From Hydrogenophaga sp. Root209 (GTDB lineage Bacteria > Pseudomonadota > Gammaproteobacteria > Burkholderiales > Burkholderiaceae_C), in assembly GCF_001428625.1 (NCBI RefSeq), contig NZ_LMIE01000009.1, forward strand, positions 1-47,579: a stretch of 47,579 nt of DNA. Direction: 5' to 3'. Below are positions 1-8,389 of the stretch, piece by piece. The notes beneath the pieces are model-generated. The model searched no databases. It was not told where the DNA came from and saw only the letters and a list, made by a program, of their open reading frames with translations. Made by a program: the position numbers and the translations under genes. Position 1 is the first letter of the stretch, and every line of letters begins with the position of its first letter.

Positions 1-107
1 GCAACAACGAGGACGTGAAAGAGTTCTACCTGGGCATGGGCGGTGGCGAGCGCAAGAACTTCAAGGACGTGAAAAGCTACAAGCGCAGGAAGCGCTGGCT
101 GGCTTGA
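1..107 (+). CDS. ABC transporter ATP-binding protein, C-terminal end (partial)
   Basis: The window opens inside this gene; the reading frame begins at base 3 and gives 34 residues before TGA at 105-107. The tail is lysine/arginine-rich and ends KSYKRRKRWLA, with VKEFYLG and ERKNF before it. This resembles the extreme C-terminus of LivF/LivG-type ATPases of branched-chain (HAAT) ABC importers found beside aromatic-acid CoA ligase genes in Betaproteobacteria. The nucleotide-binding motifs lie outside the window, so the call rests on the tail and on the ligase that starts 42 bases downstream. Confidence 0.6.
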   Translation, partial: NNEDVKEFYLGMGGGERKNFKDVKSYKRRKRWLA

Positions 108-149
108 CTCGTTCCCGGTTGAACCTACCCTCATTCATACTTGGCAGCC

Positions 150-1403
150 ATGGCACAGACCGACTTCTTTGACGCCCTCGAAACCCGCTCGACCGAGCAG
201 CGCGAGGCCGAGTTGATGGTGGACCTGGTGGCGCAGGTGGCGCATGCCCAGCACCACAGCGCCGCATTCGCGGACATCCTGCACGGCGTGGAGCCCATGA
301 GCGTGAACAGCCGCGCCGCACTCGCGCGCCTGCCAGTCACGCGCAAGAGCGAATTGTTTGAACGGCAGAAGACGCAACGCGCCACCGATCCCTTTGGCGG
401 CTTCTCCGCGCTGGTGCGGGGCAAGCACATGCCGCGCGTGTTCGCCTCCCCCGGTCCGATCTACGAACCCGAGGGCACGGTGCGCGACTACTGGCGTGCG
501 GGGCGCGCATTGTTTGCCGCAGGCTTTCGCATGGGCGACCTGGTGCACAACGCCTTCAGTTACCACATGACACCCGGCGCGTTCATCCTGGAGTCGGGCG
601 CGCATGCGGTGGGCTGCACCGTGTTTCCGGCCGGCACCGGTCAGACCGAGCAGCAGTTGCAGGCCATCGCCGACCTCAAACCCGCCGCCTACACCGGCAC
701 GCCGAGTTTTCTTCGAATCCTGGTGGAGAAGGCCAGGGAGGCGAGCAGCGACATCAGCAGCCTGAAAAAGGCATCGGTGGGCGGTGAAGCCTGTCCGCCC
801 AGCCTGCGGGACTGGTTCACCGAGAACGGCATCGCGGTCTTCCAGACCTACGCCACCGCCGACCTCGGCGTCGTGGCCTACGAGACCGAGGCGCGTGAGG
901 GCTTGCTGATCAACGAGCATGTGATCGTGGAGATCGTGCGCCCGGGCACGGGCGATCCCGTGCCCGATGGCGAGGTGGGTGAACTCGTGGTGACCACGCT
1001 CAACGCGGCTTACCCGCTGATCCGGTTCGGCACGGGCGATCTCTCGGCCATCCTGCCCGGCCATTGCCCCACGGGCCGCACGGCCAAGCGCATCAAGGGC
1101 TGGATGGGCCGGGCCGACCAGACCACCAAGGTGCGGGGCATGTTCGTGCACGCCTCCCAGGTGGCCGACATTGCCCGGCGTTTTCCGCAGGTCAACAAGG
1201 CGCGCCTGGTGATCAGCGGAGAGATGGCCAACGACCAGATGTGCCTGAAGGTCGAGGCCATCGAGGCCGACGACACACTGCGCGAGCTGATCGCGGTCGC
1301 GGTGCGCGATGTCACCAAACTGCGGGGCGATGTGCAGCTTGTGCCACCCGGCAGCCTGCCCAACGACGGCAAGGTGATCGAGGACGCGCGCAGCTACCAG
1401 TGA
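150..1403 (+). CDS. PaaK-like AMP-dependent CoA ligase (phenylacetate-CoA ligase family)
   Basis: A 417-residue protein of the phenylacetate-CoA ligase (PaaK) family, which activates aromatic acids to CoA thioesters with ATP. Family marks are the N-terminal stretch with EQREAEL and AQVAHAQ, the middle segment AYTGTPSFLRIL, and the adenylate motif YPLIRFGTGDLSAI followed by a MFVHASQV hinge region. I chose ATG at 150 over an in-frame TTG at 141. The usual glycine/threonine-rich phosphate loop is not seen: residues 98-107 read FASPGPIYEP. It follows an ABC ATPase end by 42 bases, so it probably belongs to an import-and-activate operon that starts upstream. The substrate cannot be read from the sequence. 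Confidence 0.85.
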   Translation: MAQTDFFDALETRSTEQREAELMVDLVAQVAHAQHHSAAFADILHGVEPMSVNSRAALARLPVTRKSELFERQKTQRATDPFGGFSALVRGKHMPRVFASPGPIYEPEGTVRDYWRAGRALFAAGFRMGDLVHNAFSYHMTPGAFILESGAHAVGCTVFPAGTGQTEQQLQAIADLKPAAYTGTPSFLRILVEKAREASSDISSLKKASVGGEACPPSLRDWFTENGIAVFQTYATADLGVVAYETEAREGLLINEHVIVEIVRPGTGDPVPDGEVGELVVTTLNAAYPLIRFGTGDLSAILPGHCPTGRTAKRIKGWMGRADQTTKVRGMFVHASQVADIARRFPQVNKARLVISGEMANDQMCLKVEAIEADDTLRELIAVAVRDVTKLRGDVQLVPPGSLPNDGKVIEDARSYQ

Positions 1404-1406
1404 TGC

Positions 1407-1437
1407 CCAAGGCCCATCAGTCGCGCGGTGGCCTTGG
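1407..1437 (+). terminator. Stem-loop after the PaaK-like ligase
   Basis: CCAAGGCC at 1407-1414 pairs with GGCCTTGG at 1430-1437 across a 15-base loop, three bases after the ligase stop codon. There is no T tract, so this is a candidate transcription end or 3' stabilising hairpin rather than a proven terminator. Confidence 0.3.
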
Positions 1438-1550
1438 CTGCAGCGCAGCAGAGGGTTTTCCCAGGCGGCCAGCTAAGTAATTTCCGCGATTTCCCGCCGT
1501 CACATGGGGGATACCATTTGAGCGTTCCCTAAACTCAGATGGAGATCTCC

Positions 1551-2534
1551 ATGAAAAAACTGCTTGCTGTCGCTTTGGCGGCCACCGTTTCAGCCGGCGC
1601 TTTTGCGCAGGCCTTCCCCGCGAAACCCATCACGTTCGTGGTGCCTTTCGCCGCCGGTGGCCCCACCGATCTGGTGGCTCGCCGTCTGGCCGAAGCCATG
1701 CGCAAGCCCCTGGGCGGCGCCAACATCGTGGTTGAAAACGCCGCCGGTGCTGGCGGCACCATCGCCGGCACCAAGGTGGCCCGTGCCAACCCCGACGGCT
1801 ACACCCTGCTGGTCTGGCACATCGGCATGGCCGCCACCACCAGCCTGTACCGCAAACAGCAGTTCAAGCCACTCGAAGACTTCGAGTACCTGGGCTTGAT
1901 CAACGACGTGCCCATGACCCTGCTGGGCACCAACAAGCTCAACGCCAACACCTACCGCGACTTCGAGTCCTACATCCGCGCCAACGGCGGCAAGCTCAAC
2001 CTGGCCCACGCCGGTCTGGGTTCAGCCTCCCACATCTGCGGCCTGATGTGGCAATCGGCTGTGAAACTCGACAAGTCCATGACCACCATCGCCTACCGCG
2101 GTACGGGCCCGGCCATGAACGACCTGATCGGCGGCCAGGTGGACGTGATGTGCGACCAGACCACCAACACCACCGCGCAGATCGAAGCCGGCCGCGTGAA
2201 GGCCTTCGCCGTGACGACCGCCAAGCGACTGGACGGCCACAAACTGCTCAAGGACTACCCGTCGCTGCAGGAAATGGGTCTCAAGGGCTTCAACCTGACC
2301 ATCTGGCACGGCCTGTACGCGCCCAAGGGCACGCCGGCCGATGTGACCAAGAAGCTCAACGACGCACTGCAGGTGGCCCTGAAGGACCCCGAGTTCATCA
2401 AGAGCCAGGAAGACCTCGGCGCCATCGTCGTGACCGACAGCCGCGTCACCCCCGCAGGCCACAAGGCTTTCGTGGCCAACGAGATCACCAAGCTCAAGAC
2501 CGCCATTGACGCTGCCGGCCAGTTCGCCGACTGA
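1551..2534 (+). CDS. Bug/TctC-family periplasmic solute receptor
   Basis: A 327-residue extracytoplasmic receptor of the Bug (TctC) family, which binds small carboxylates for tripartite tricarboxylate transporters. It has a signal peptide (MKKLLAVALAATVSAGAFAQ), the family ligand loop PFAAGGPTDLVAR, and the ENAAGAGGTIAG and NPDGYTLL motifs. ATG at 1551 is preferred to ATG at 1539 because GGAG at 1541-1544 sits six bases before it. No TctA/TctB membrane partner is present, which is normal for this expanded family in Burkholderiales, so the partner and ligand are unknown. The upstream ligase could act on whatever is imported, but that is inference. Confidence 0.92.
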   Translation: MKKLLAVALAATVSAGAFAQAFPAKPITFVVPFAAGGPTDLVARRLAEAMRKPLGGANIVVENAAGAGGTIAGTKVARANPDGYTLLVWHIGMAATTSLYRKQQFKPLEDFEYLGLINDVPMTLLGTNKLNANTYRDFESYIRANGGKLNLAHAGLGSASHICGLMWQSAVKLDKSMTTIAYRGTGPAMNDLIGGQVDVMCDQTTNTTAQIEAGRVKAFAVTTAKRLDGHKLLKDYPSLQEMGLKGFNLTIWHGLYAPKGTPADVTKKLNDALQVALKDPEFIKSQEDLGAIVVTDSRVTPAGHKAFVANEITKLKTAIDAAGQFAD

Positions 2535-2542
2535 CAGGGAAG

Positions 2543-2622
2543 CACCCCTGCGGCGCTTCGCGCCACCCCCTCAAGGGGGCGACACCTTGGGCCGGCGGAG
2601 CCGGACCCTTGGTGTCTCTGGG
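2543..2622. repeat. GC-rich intergenic repeat, copy B1
   Basis: It holds a hairpin CCCCC-TCAA-GGGGG (2566-2579), then an outer stem GACACC (2581-2586) with GGTGTC (2611-2616) enclosing an inner hairpin CCGGC-GGA-GCCGG (2592-2604). Copies B2 (4030-4096) and B3 (9595-9667) have the same layout with different but still complementary outer stems. It lies between a Bug gene and the next small gene. Confidence 0.8.
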
Positions 2623-2657
2623 TGGAGACTGGCGCGCCGACCAGGCATCGTGACCAC

Positions 2658-3029
2658 ATGATCTCGATCAGAGTGGTGGACTCCATCACCGAACTGCAGC
2701 CCGCTGATGCGGGCTGCATTGCTTTGAGCGGTTCGCACGGGGGCTTGAGTTCGGCGCGCTACGCGCTGGCGGTCCGGCCGCTGCTCTCGGTCTTCAACGA
2801 CGCGGGCGTGGGACTGGACGCCGCCGGCATCGCCGGCCTCGAACTGCTGCAATCGCACGATCTCGCAGCCTGCACGGTGTCGCACACAAGCGCGCGCATC
2901 GGGCAGGCAACCAGTACATTGGCCCATGGCGTGGTCAGCCACGCCAACGCCGCGGCGCAAGCTTTGGGCATCCGCACCCAGGAGCGCCTGCAACCGCAAA
3001 CAGACAACCTGAGCCGGAGACAACCATGA
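2658..3029 (+). CDS. Conserved hypothetical protein coupled to a Bug receptor
   Basis: A 123-residue protein starting [14 protein letters not shown] recognise it only as a widespread uncharacterised family with the motifs [19 protein letters not shown] and SHTSARIG; no enzyme family can be named. There is no signal peptide or membrane segment, so it is probably cytoplasmic. ATG at 2658 is preferred to a start at 2622, which would read into the intergenic repeat. Its stop TGA (3027-3029) overlaps the ATG of the following Bug receptor (3026) as ATGA, so the two are probably translated together. The conserved His/Asp/Ser/Arg motifs look like an active or binding site, but this is speculation. 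Confidence 0.75.
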   Translation: MISIRVVDSITELQPADAGCIALSGSHGGLSSARYALAVRPLLSVFNDAGVGLDAAGIAGLELLQSHDLAACTVSHTSARIGQATSTLAHGVVSHANAAAQALGIRTQERLQPQTDNLSRRQP

Positions 3030-4018
3030 ACCTTTCCCGTCGCACCCTCGTCGCATTGGCCGTTGCCGCCACCACCCTTCCTGGCCTGGTGGCCGCCCAG
3101 ACGGCCTGGCCGAGCAAGCCAATCCGCATCGTGGTGCCCTTTGCACCGGGCGGCACCACCGACATCCTCGCGCGCACGCTGGCGCCCGAACTCACCAAGG
3201 CGCTCGGCCAACCGGTGGTGGTGGAAAACCGCGCGGGTGCTGGGGGCAACATCGGCGCCGACCTGGTGGCCAAAGCACCGAACGATGGCTACACCCTGCT
3301 CATGGGCACGGTGGGCACGCACGGCATCAACAAATCGCTCTACTCGAAACTGCCCTACGACCCGCAGAAAGACTTCGCCCCCATCACGCTGGTGGCCGGC
3401 GTGCCCAACGTGATGGTGATGAACACCAGGCGCGCACAGGAACTGGGCATCAACAGCGTGGCCGACTTCGTGAAGTACGCCAAGTCCCACCCCGGCCGGC
3501 TCAACATGGCGTCCAGCGGCAACGGCACCTCGATCCACCTGGCGGGCGAGCTGTTCAAGTCGCGCACCGGCATCTTCATGACGCACATCCCCTACCGCGG
3601 ATCGGGTCCAGCCATGACCGACATGCTCGGTGGCGCCATGGACGTGATGTTCGACAACCTGCCCTCCGCCATGCCGCACATCCAGTCGGGCGGCTTGAAG
3701 GCCTTTGCCGTGACCAGCGCGGTGCGTTCCAGCGCGCTGCCCGACACACCCACCGTGGCCGAAGCCGGCGCACTGCCGGGCTTTGAAGCCAGCTCCTGGT
3801 TCGGCCTGCTGGCACCCGCCGGCACACCGCCCGAGGTGGTGAACCGCCTGCAACAGGAAACCGCCAAGGCGCTGGGCCTGCCCGCGGTGAAAGAGCGGCT
3901 CGTGGCGCAAGGCGCGATCCCCAGCGGCAACACCCCTGCAGAGTTCGGCAAGCTGATCGAAGCCGAGATCGCGAAGTGGGCGCCGGTGGTGAAGGCCTCC
4001 GGCGCCAGAGTTGATTGA
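3026..4018 (+). CDS. Bug/TctC-family periplasmic solute receptor
   Basis: A 330-residue Bug receptor with a twin-arginine-like N-terminus ([12 protein letters not shown]) ending near VAAQ, followed by [22 protein letters not shown], the hallmark ligand-binding loop with the conserved aspartate. It also has [24 protein letters not shown] and the C-terminal half motif VPYRG-like [12 protein letters not shown]. It should bind a carboxylate in the periplasm. It starts inside the stop codon of the preceding small gene (ATGA overlap). No membrane subunits are nearby, and the ligand is unknown. A repeat (B2) begins right after its stop. Confidence 0.93.
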   Translation: MNLSRRTLVALAVAATTLPGLVAAQTAWPSKPIRIVVPFAPGGTTDILARTLAPELTKALGQPVVVENRAGAGGNIGADLVAKAPNDGYTLLMGTVGTHGINKSLYSKLPYDPQKDFAPITLVAGVPNVMVMNTRRAQELGINSVADFVKYAKSHPGRLNMASSGNGTSIHLAGELFKSRTGIFMTHIPYRGSGPAMTDMLGGAMDVMFDNLPSAMPHIQSGGLKAFAVTSAVRSSALPDTPTVAEAGALPGFEASSWFGLLAPAGTPPEVVNRLQQETAKALGLPAVKERLVAQGAIPSGNTPAEFGKLIEAEIAKWAPVVKASGARVD

Positions 4019-4029
4019 CCCCCCCCGCG

Positions 4030-4096
4030 CTGCGCGCGCCCCCCTGAAAGGGGGCGATGCCTACGTCCCGGCGGAGCCGGTTCCGTGGCATCTCTG
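4030..4096. repeat. GC-rich intergenic repeat, copy B2
   Basis: It has the same architecture as copy B1: hairpin CCCCC-TGAAA-GGGGG (within 4039-4054), outer stem GATGCC (4056-4061) with GGCATC (4087-4092), and inner hairpin CCGGC-GGA-GCCGG (4068-4080). Relative to B1 the outer stem has changed on both arms so that pairing is kept. Confidence 0.8.
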
Positions 4097-4163
4097 GGTT
4101 CGGGCATTGCGCTGCGGAGCGCGTTCCCGCTTCCAGCGCCAACCAAGGCAGCCGGAGAGATCC

Positions 4164-4245
4164 GATCCGCCGCCGGGCCGCCCCAAGGCGGATCAGCCCC
4201 CTCGGGGGGCAGCGGACCTCGCGCAGCGGGGGAGCGTGGGGGCCT
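4164..4245. repeat. GC-rich intergenic repeat, type A, inverted copy
   Basis: Outer stem GATCCGCC (4164-4171) with GGCGGATC (4187-4194), then hairpin GCCCCC-TCG-GGGGGC (4196-4210), then a CGCAGCGGGGGAGCGTGGGGG tail. Read on the minus strand it matches the tandem units at 35845-36117. It sits just past the 3' end of the DUF1840 gene, where it could act as a transcript end. Confidence 0.8.
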
Positions 4246-4572
4246 TCAGACCCCCCAGACGATATCGACCGCAGCCTTCTCGCAACGCTGCATCATCTCG
4301 ATGAATGGCGCGCTGCGCATGCGCAGGCTGACCTGATCGAACTCCGGCGGTACGTCTCCGCGCGCAGCGGCTTCTTCGCGAAGCTTCTTCTGCTCAGCCT
4401 CTTCAAGCACGATGGCATCGCGGATGGCCTGGATGGCGGCCGGCATCTGCTGATGCATCACGACCCCTGGCCCCGAGGGGTCTTTGCCGAGAATTTCCAA
4501 CAAGCGCTTGCCGTGCTGCTTCAGCATCACCAGGTCGCCGGTTTCGCGGGATTTGAATCGGTACACGGACAT
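4246..4572 (-). CDS. DUF1840 family protein
   Basis: A 108-residue cytoplasmic protein matching the DUF1840 family of Betaproteobacteria: MSVYRFKSRETGDLVMLKQH at the start, ILGKDPSGPGVV in the first third, a glutamate/lysine-rich helix (LEEAEQKKLREEAAA) in the middle and a C-terminal helix (RSAPFIEMMQRCEKA). AAGGAGG lies six bases before the ATG at 4572, a strong ribosome site. No function is known for the family. It is divergent from the aminobenzoyl-CoA operon, with 116 bases between the start codons. Confidence 0.85.
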   Translation of the reverse strand: MSVYRFKSRETGDLVMLKQHGKRLLEILGKDPSGPGVVMHQQMPAAIQAIRDAIVLEEAEQKKLREEAAARGDVPPEFDQVSLRMRSAPFIEMMQRCEKAAVDIVWGV

Positions 4573-4688
4573 AGAGGCCTCCTTGGCGGTTCATTGTTGC
4601 ACCAAAGTACTCCATAGGGGCACGGGTACAAGCCAGATTCGGGTAAACCCGATTGAAGCTGAATAATTCAAGTCTAAACTAATTAGGC
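4573..4688 (+). promoter_or_regulatory. Promoter and candidate MarR operator for the aminobenzoyl-CoA operon
   Basis: This 116-base divergent spacer is notably AT-richer near the operon start. Two dyads stand out: TCGGGT-AA-ACCCGA at 4639-4652 (perfect six-base arms) and an imperfect 23-base palindrome at 4662-4684 (seven of eleven arm pairs match). A possible sigma-70 pair is TTGAAG (4653-4658) and TAAACT (4675-4680) with 16 bases between. An AATAAT at 4662-4667 is an alternative -10 box. The MarR gene lies in the operon, so binding of its product here is the natural inference. No clear ribosome site precedes the ATG at 4689. Confidence 0.45.
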
Positions 4689-7046
4689 ATGAACACTTCA
4701 GACTCGCCTCTTCAACGGATCCTGTGCATCGGCGGCGGCCCGGCCGGCCTGTATTTCGCCTTGCTGATGAAGCGGCGTGATCCATCGCTCACCGTGACGG
4801 TGGTCGAACGCAACCGGCCGTTCGACACCTTCGGCTGGGGCGTGGTGCTGTCGGATCAGACGCTCGGCAATCTGCGCGCGGCCGATCCGGAATCGGCCAC
4901 GCTCATTGGCGAAGCGTTCAACCACTGGGACGACATCGAGGTCTTCTACAAGGGCGGCCGCGTGCGTTCGGGAGGTCATGGGTTCTGCGGCATCGGGCGC
5001 AAGAAGCTGCTCAATATCCTGCAAGACCGTTGCCTGGCATTGGGTGTCGACCTGGTGTTCGAGACCGACGTGACCGACGACCAGGCGCTGGCCGCCCAGT
5101 ACAACGCCGATCTGGTGATTGCCAGCGACGGCCTCAACAGCCGCATCCGCACCCGCTACGCCGAGACCTTCCAGCCCGACATCGACACGCGGGAATGCCG
5201 CTTCGTCTGGCTCGGCACCAAGAAGACCTTCGACGCCTTCACCTTCGATTTCGTGCAGACCGAGCACGGCTGGTTTCAGGCGCATGCCTACAAATTCGAC
5301 GGCGAAACCTCGACCTTCATCGTCGAGACTCCCGAGGCGGTGTGGAAGGCGCACGGTATCGACCAGATGGAGCAGGCCGAAGGTGTGGCGTTCTGCGAGC
5401 GTCTCTTCGCCGACCGGCTGGAAGGGCACGCCCTCATCAGCAACGCGCAGCATCTGCGTGGCTCGGCCAACTGGATCCGCTTCCCACGCGTGATCTGCAA
5501 GACTTGGGTGCACAAGACTGAGGTGTCTGGACGCCAGATACCTATCGTGCTCATGGGCGACGCCGCCCACACCGCGCATTTCTCCATCGGCAGTGGCACC
5601 AAGCTCGCACTGGAAGACGCCATCGATCTCGCCAACGAATTCACACGACACGCGAATGCCGACATGGCCGAGGTGCTGCAGGGCTACGAAGCACGCCGCA
5701 GTGTGGAAGTGCTGAAGATCCAGAACGCCGCGCGCAACTCCACCGAATGGTTCGAGAACGTGGACCGCTACACCGGCATGGAGGTGGAGCAGTTCGCTTA
5801 CTCGCTGCTCACACGCAGCCAGCGCATCAGCCATGAGAATTTGCGCCTGCGCGACCCGGCCTGGCTTGAGGGCTACGAAGCCTGGCTCGAAGCGCAGGCG
5901 AAGCCCGACACGCCGGTGAAAAATCATCCGACACCGCCCATGCTGCTGCCGCTCACCGTGCGCGGCCTCACCCTGAAGAACCGCATCGTCGTCTCGCCCA
6001 TGGCGCAGTACAGCGCGGTGGACGGCGCGGTGGGCGACTACCACCTGGTGCATCTGGGTGCGCGCGCACTCGGCGGTGCGGCGCTGGTGATGGTGGAGAT
6101 GACCAGCCCCACGCCCGAAGGTCGCATCACACCCGGTTGCCCCGGTTTGTGGAACGACGTGCAGCAAGCCGCCTTCGAGCGCATCGTGCACTTCACGCAT
6201 GGCAGCCATGCGCACATCGGCATCCAGCTCGGCCACAGCGGCCCCAAGGGCTCAACGCAGCTGGGCTGGGAGCGCATCGACGAACCGCTGGAGTCCGGCA
6301 ACTGGCCTGTGATCTCGGCCAGCGCCGTGCCCTACGGCCCGCAGAACCAGACACCGCGCGCCATGACCCGTGACGACATGGACGCGCTCACCGCGGCCTT
6401 CGTCGAGTCCACCCAACGCGCCGCCGCCGCCGGCTTCGACTGGCTCGAGCTGCACTGCGCGCACGGCTACCTACTCTCGGCCTTCATCTGCCCGCTGACC
6501 AACCTGCGCACCGACGAGTACGGCGGCTCACTGGCCAACCGCTGCCGCTACCCGCTGGAGGTGTTCGCCGCCATGCGCGCCGTGTGGCCACAGGACCGGC
6601 CCATGAGCGTGCGCATTTCCGCGCACGACTGGGCGCCCGGCGGCAACACGCCGGACGACGCGGTCGAAATCGCGCGGCTGTTCAAGGCCGCCGGCTGCGA
6701 CGTGATCGACGTGTCCTCGGGTCAGACCACGCGTGCGGCCAAGCCCATCTACGGCCGCATGTACCAGACACCGTTTGCCGACCGCGTGCGCAACGAGGCC
6801 GACATCCTGACCATGGCGGTGGGCGCGATCAGCGAAGCCGACCACGCCAACAGCATCATCGCGGCCGGCCGCGCCGACCTCTGCGCCGTGGCCCGTCCCC
6901 ACCTGGCCGACCCGGCCTGGACCTTGCACGAGGCCGCGAAGCTGCAGACCCGCGCCCTGCAATGGCCACGCCAATACGACAGCGGCCGCGACCAGCTGTA
7001 CCGCGAAACCGCGCGTCAGCAAGCCTTGAAAGACAACACCCCATGA
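4689..7046 (+). CDS. 2-aminobenzoyl-CoA monooxygenase/reductase type fusion (flavin monooxygenase plus old yellow enzyme)
   Basis: A 785-residue two-domain flavoprotein. Residues 1-400 are a class A flavin monooxygenase with GGGPAG at 15-20 and GDAAH at 290-294. Residues 418-770 are an old-yellow-enzyme (OYE) reductase ([14 protein letters not shown], substrate/flavin motif H589-C-A-H592-G-Y594, EYGGSLANR). The same fusion is known as 2-aminobenzoyl-CoA monooxygenase/reductase in Azoarcus evansii, which hydroxylates and then reduces the ring to a non-aromatic 2-amino-cyclohexenoyl-CoA. Databases also name such proteins bifunctional salicylyl-CoA 5-hydroxylase/oxidoreductase. The downstream ligase, hydratase and dehydrogenase fit a ring-degrading CoA pathway. 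Anthranilate is preferred over salicylate because of the OYE half and the RidA-like gene. Its stop overlaps the MarR start (ATGA). Confidence 0.88.
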   Translation: MNTSDSPLQRILCIGGGPAGLYFALLMKRRDPSLTVTVVERNRPFDTFGWGVVLSDQTLGNLRAADPESATLIGEAFNHWDDIEVFYKGGRVRSGGHGFCGIGRKKLLNILQDRCLALGVDLVFETDVTDDQALAAQYNADLVIASDGLNSRIRTRYAETFQPDIDTRECRFVWLGTKKTFDAFTFDFVQTEHGWFQAHAYKFDGETSTFIVETPEAVWKAHGIDQMEQAEGVAFCERLFADRLEGHALISNAQHLRGSANWIRFPRVICKTWVHKTEVSGRQIPIVLMGDAAHTAHFSIGSGTKLALEDAIDLANEFTRHANADMAEVLQGYEARRSVEVLKIQNAARNSTEWFENVDRYTGMEVEQFAYSLLTRSQRISHENLRLRDPAWLEGYEAWLEAQAKPDTPVKNHPTPPMLLPLTVRGLTLKNRIVVSPMAQYSAVDGAVGDYHLVHLGARALGGAALVMVEMTSPTPEGRITPGCPGLWNDVQQAAFERIVHFTHGSHAHIGIQLGHSGPKGSTQLGWERIDEPLESGNWPVISASAVPYGPQNQTPRAMTRDDMDALTAAFVESTQRAAAAGFDWLELHCAHGYLLSAFICPLTNLRTDEYGGSLANRCRYPLEVFAAMRAVWPQDRPMSVRISAHDWAPGGNTPDDAVEIARLFKAAGCDVIDVSSGQTTRAAKPIYGRMYQTPFADRVRNEADILTMAVGAISEADHANSIIAAGRADLCAVARPHLADPAWTLHEAAKLQTRALQWPRQYDSGRDQLYRETARQQALKDNTP

Positions 7047-7537
7047 ACGATTCGCCCTTGGATCTGGAAGCGCGAGCCCACAGCGAACACGCGCACGAGT
7101 TGCGTTTGTGGCTGCGTCTGCTCACCTGCTCACAACTGATCGAAAAGCGCGTGCGCGCCGGCCTGCGCGAGCAGTTCGACACGACGCTGCCGCGCTTTGA
7201 CCTCATGGCCCAGCTGGAGCGCCACCCCGAGGGTTTGAAGATGAAAGAGCTCTCGCACCGACTCATGGTCACCGGCGGCAATGTCACCGGCATCACCGAC
7301 CAGCTGGTCAACGAAGGCCTGGTGGAGCGGCTGGGTGTGGACGGCGATCGCCGCGCGTTTCGCGTGGCGCTCACCGACCTCGGCCGCGCCACCTTCGCCG
7401 AGATGGCACGCCGGCACGAGGAGTGGATCGTGGACGCCTTCGAAGGCCTGAGCCCGCGCGATCTGGAGAGCCTGCACAAGCTGCTGGGCAAGGTGAAGGC
7501 CCACCAACTCGACATCAACCAACGCATCGACGAATGA
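7043..7537 (+). CDS. MarR family transcriptional regulator
   Basis: A 164-residue winged-helix regulator. The core reads [20 protein letters not shown], a recognition helix around [20 protein letters not shown], and the wing [19 protein letters not shown], all typical of MarR proteins that answer to aromatic or aryl-CoA ligands. ATG at 7043 overlaps the stop of the monooxygenase gene, and its own stop overlaps the ATG of the hydratase (7534), so it is embedded in the operon. It most likely represses the promoter before 4689 and is released by the CoA-thioester substrate. That is inference from position and from relatives. Confidence 0.9.
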   Translation: MNDSPLDLEARAHSEHAHELRLWLRLLTCSQLIEKRVRAGLREQFDTTLPRFDLMAQLERHPEGLKMKELSHRLMVTGGNVTGITDQLVNEGLVERLGVDGDRRAFRVALTDLGRATFAEMARRHEEWIVDAFEGLSPRDLESLHKLLGKVKAHQLDINQRIDE

Positions 7538-8388
7538 AACACCCCATCCCTGACCACAACCCCATGCGCGGCCAGTACACCACCATGGCCGATGCACGCC
7601 CCAGCCACTTCGCGCTCAGCGTGAACGAGGGCGTGGCCACCGTCACACTCAACCGGCCCGAGCGCAAGAACCCGCTGACCTTCGAGTCGTATGCCGAACT
7701 GCGCGACTGGTTCCTGGCCCTGCAGAAAAGCACCGACATCAAAGCCGTGGTGCTCACTGGCGCGGGCGACAACTTCTGCTCGGGCGGCGATGTGCACGAG
7801 ATCATCGGTCCGCTCACGAAGATGACCATGCCCGAGTTGCTGGCCTTCACCCGCATGACCGGTGCGTTGGTGAGCGCCATGCGTGCCTGCCCACAGCCCA
7901 TCGTGGCCGCACTCGACGGCGTGTGTGCCGGGGCTGGCGCCATGATGGCTTTGGCCTCGGACCTGCGCCTGGGCACGCCAGCGGCCACGGTGGCCTTCCT
8001 CTTCACGCGTGTGGGTCTGGCCGGTGCCGACATGGGCGCCTGCGCGCTGTTGCCACGCATGATCGGCCAGGGCCGCGCAAGCGAACTGCTGTTCACCGGC
8101 CGCGCTATGACGGCCGCCGAAGGCCACGCCTGGGGTTTCTTCAACGCGCTGCACGAGAGCGCCGCGCTGCTGCCCGCCGCGCACAAGCTCGCCGCGCAAC
8201 TCGCACAGGGACCCACCTTCGCGCACGGCATGACCAAGACCATGCTGCACCAGGAGTGGGCCATGACGCTGGACCAGGCGATCGAGGCCGAGGCGCAGGC
8301 GCAGGCCATCTGCATGCAGACGCAGGATTTCAAACGCGCCTACGAAGCCTTCGCTGCGAAGCAGCGGCCCGTGTTTGAGGGAGATTGA
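7534..8388 (+). CDS. Enoyl-CoA hydratase/isomerase (crotonase) family protein
   Basis: A 284-residue crotonase-fold enzyme from ATG 7534, which overlaps the MarR stop as ATGA. In-frame ATGs at 7564 and 7585 are possible, and family alignments usually begin close to the latter (MADARPSHF). Family signs are [19 protein letters not shown], the oxyanion-hole segment [13 protein letters not shown], and the second oxyanion and active-site region [18 protein letters not shown] with [15 protein letters not shown]. It should hydrate a ring-derived enoyl-CoA or take part in hydrolytic ring opening after the monooxygenase/reductase step. The exact substrate is inferred from the operon. Confidence 0.9.
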   Translation: MKHPIPDHNPMRGQYTTMADARPSHFALSVNEGVATVTLNRPERKNPLTFESYAELRDWFLALQKSTDIKAVVLTGAGDNFCSGGDVHEIIGPLTKMTMPELLAFTRMTGALVSAMRACPQPIVAALDGVCAGAGAMMALASDLRLGTPAATVAFLFTRVGLAGADMGACALLPRMIGQGRASELLFTGRAMTAAEGHAWGFFNALHESAALLPAAHKLAAQLAQGPTFAHGMTKTMLHQEWAMTLDQAIEAEAQAQAICMQTQDFKRAYEAFAAKQRPVFEGD

Positions 8389-8389
8389 C

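Noticed and set aside
4698-6236. Long antisense frame over the fusion flavoenzyme
   Set aside because: The plus strand carries GGGPAG, GDAAH and HCAHGY motifs in one frame; the antisense product has no recognisable family.
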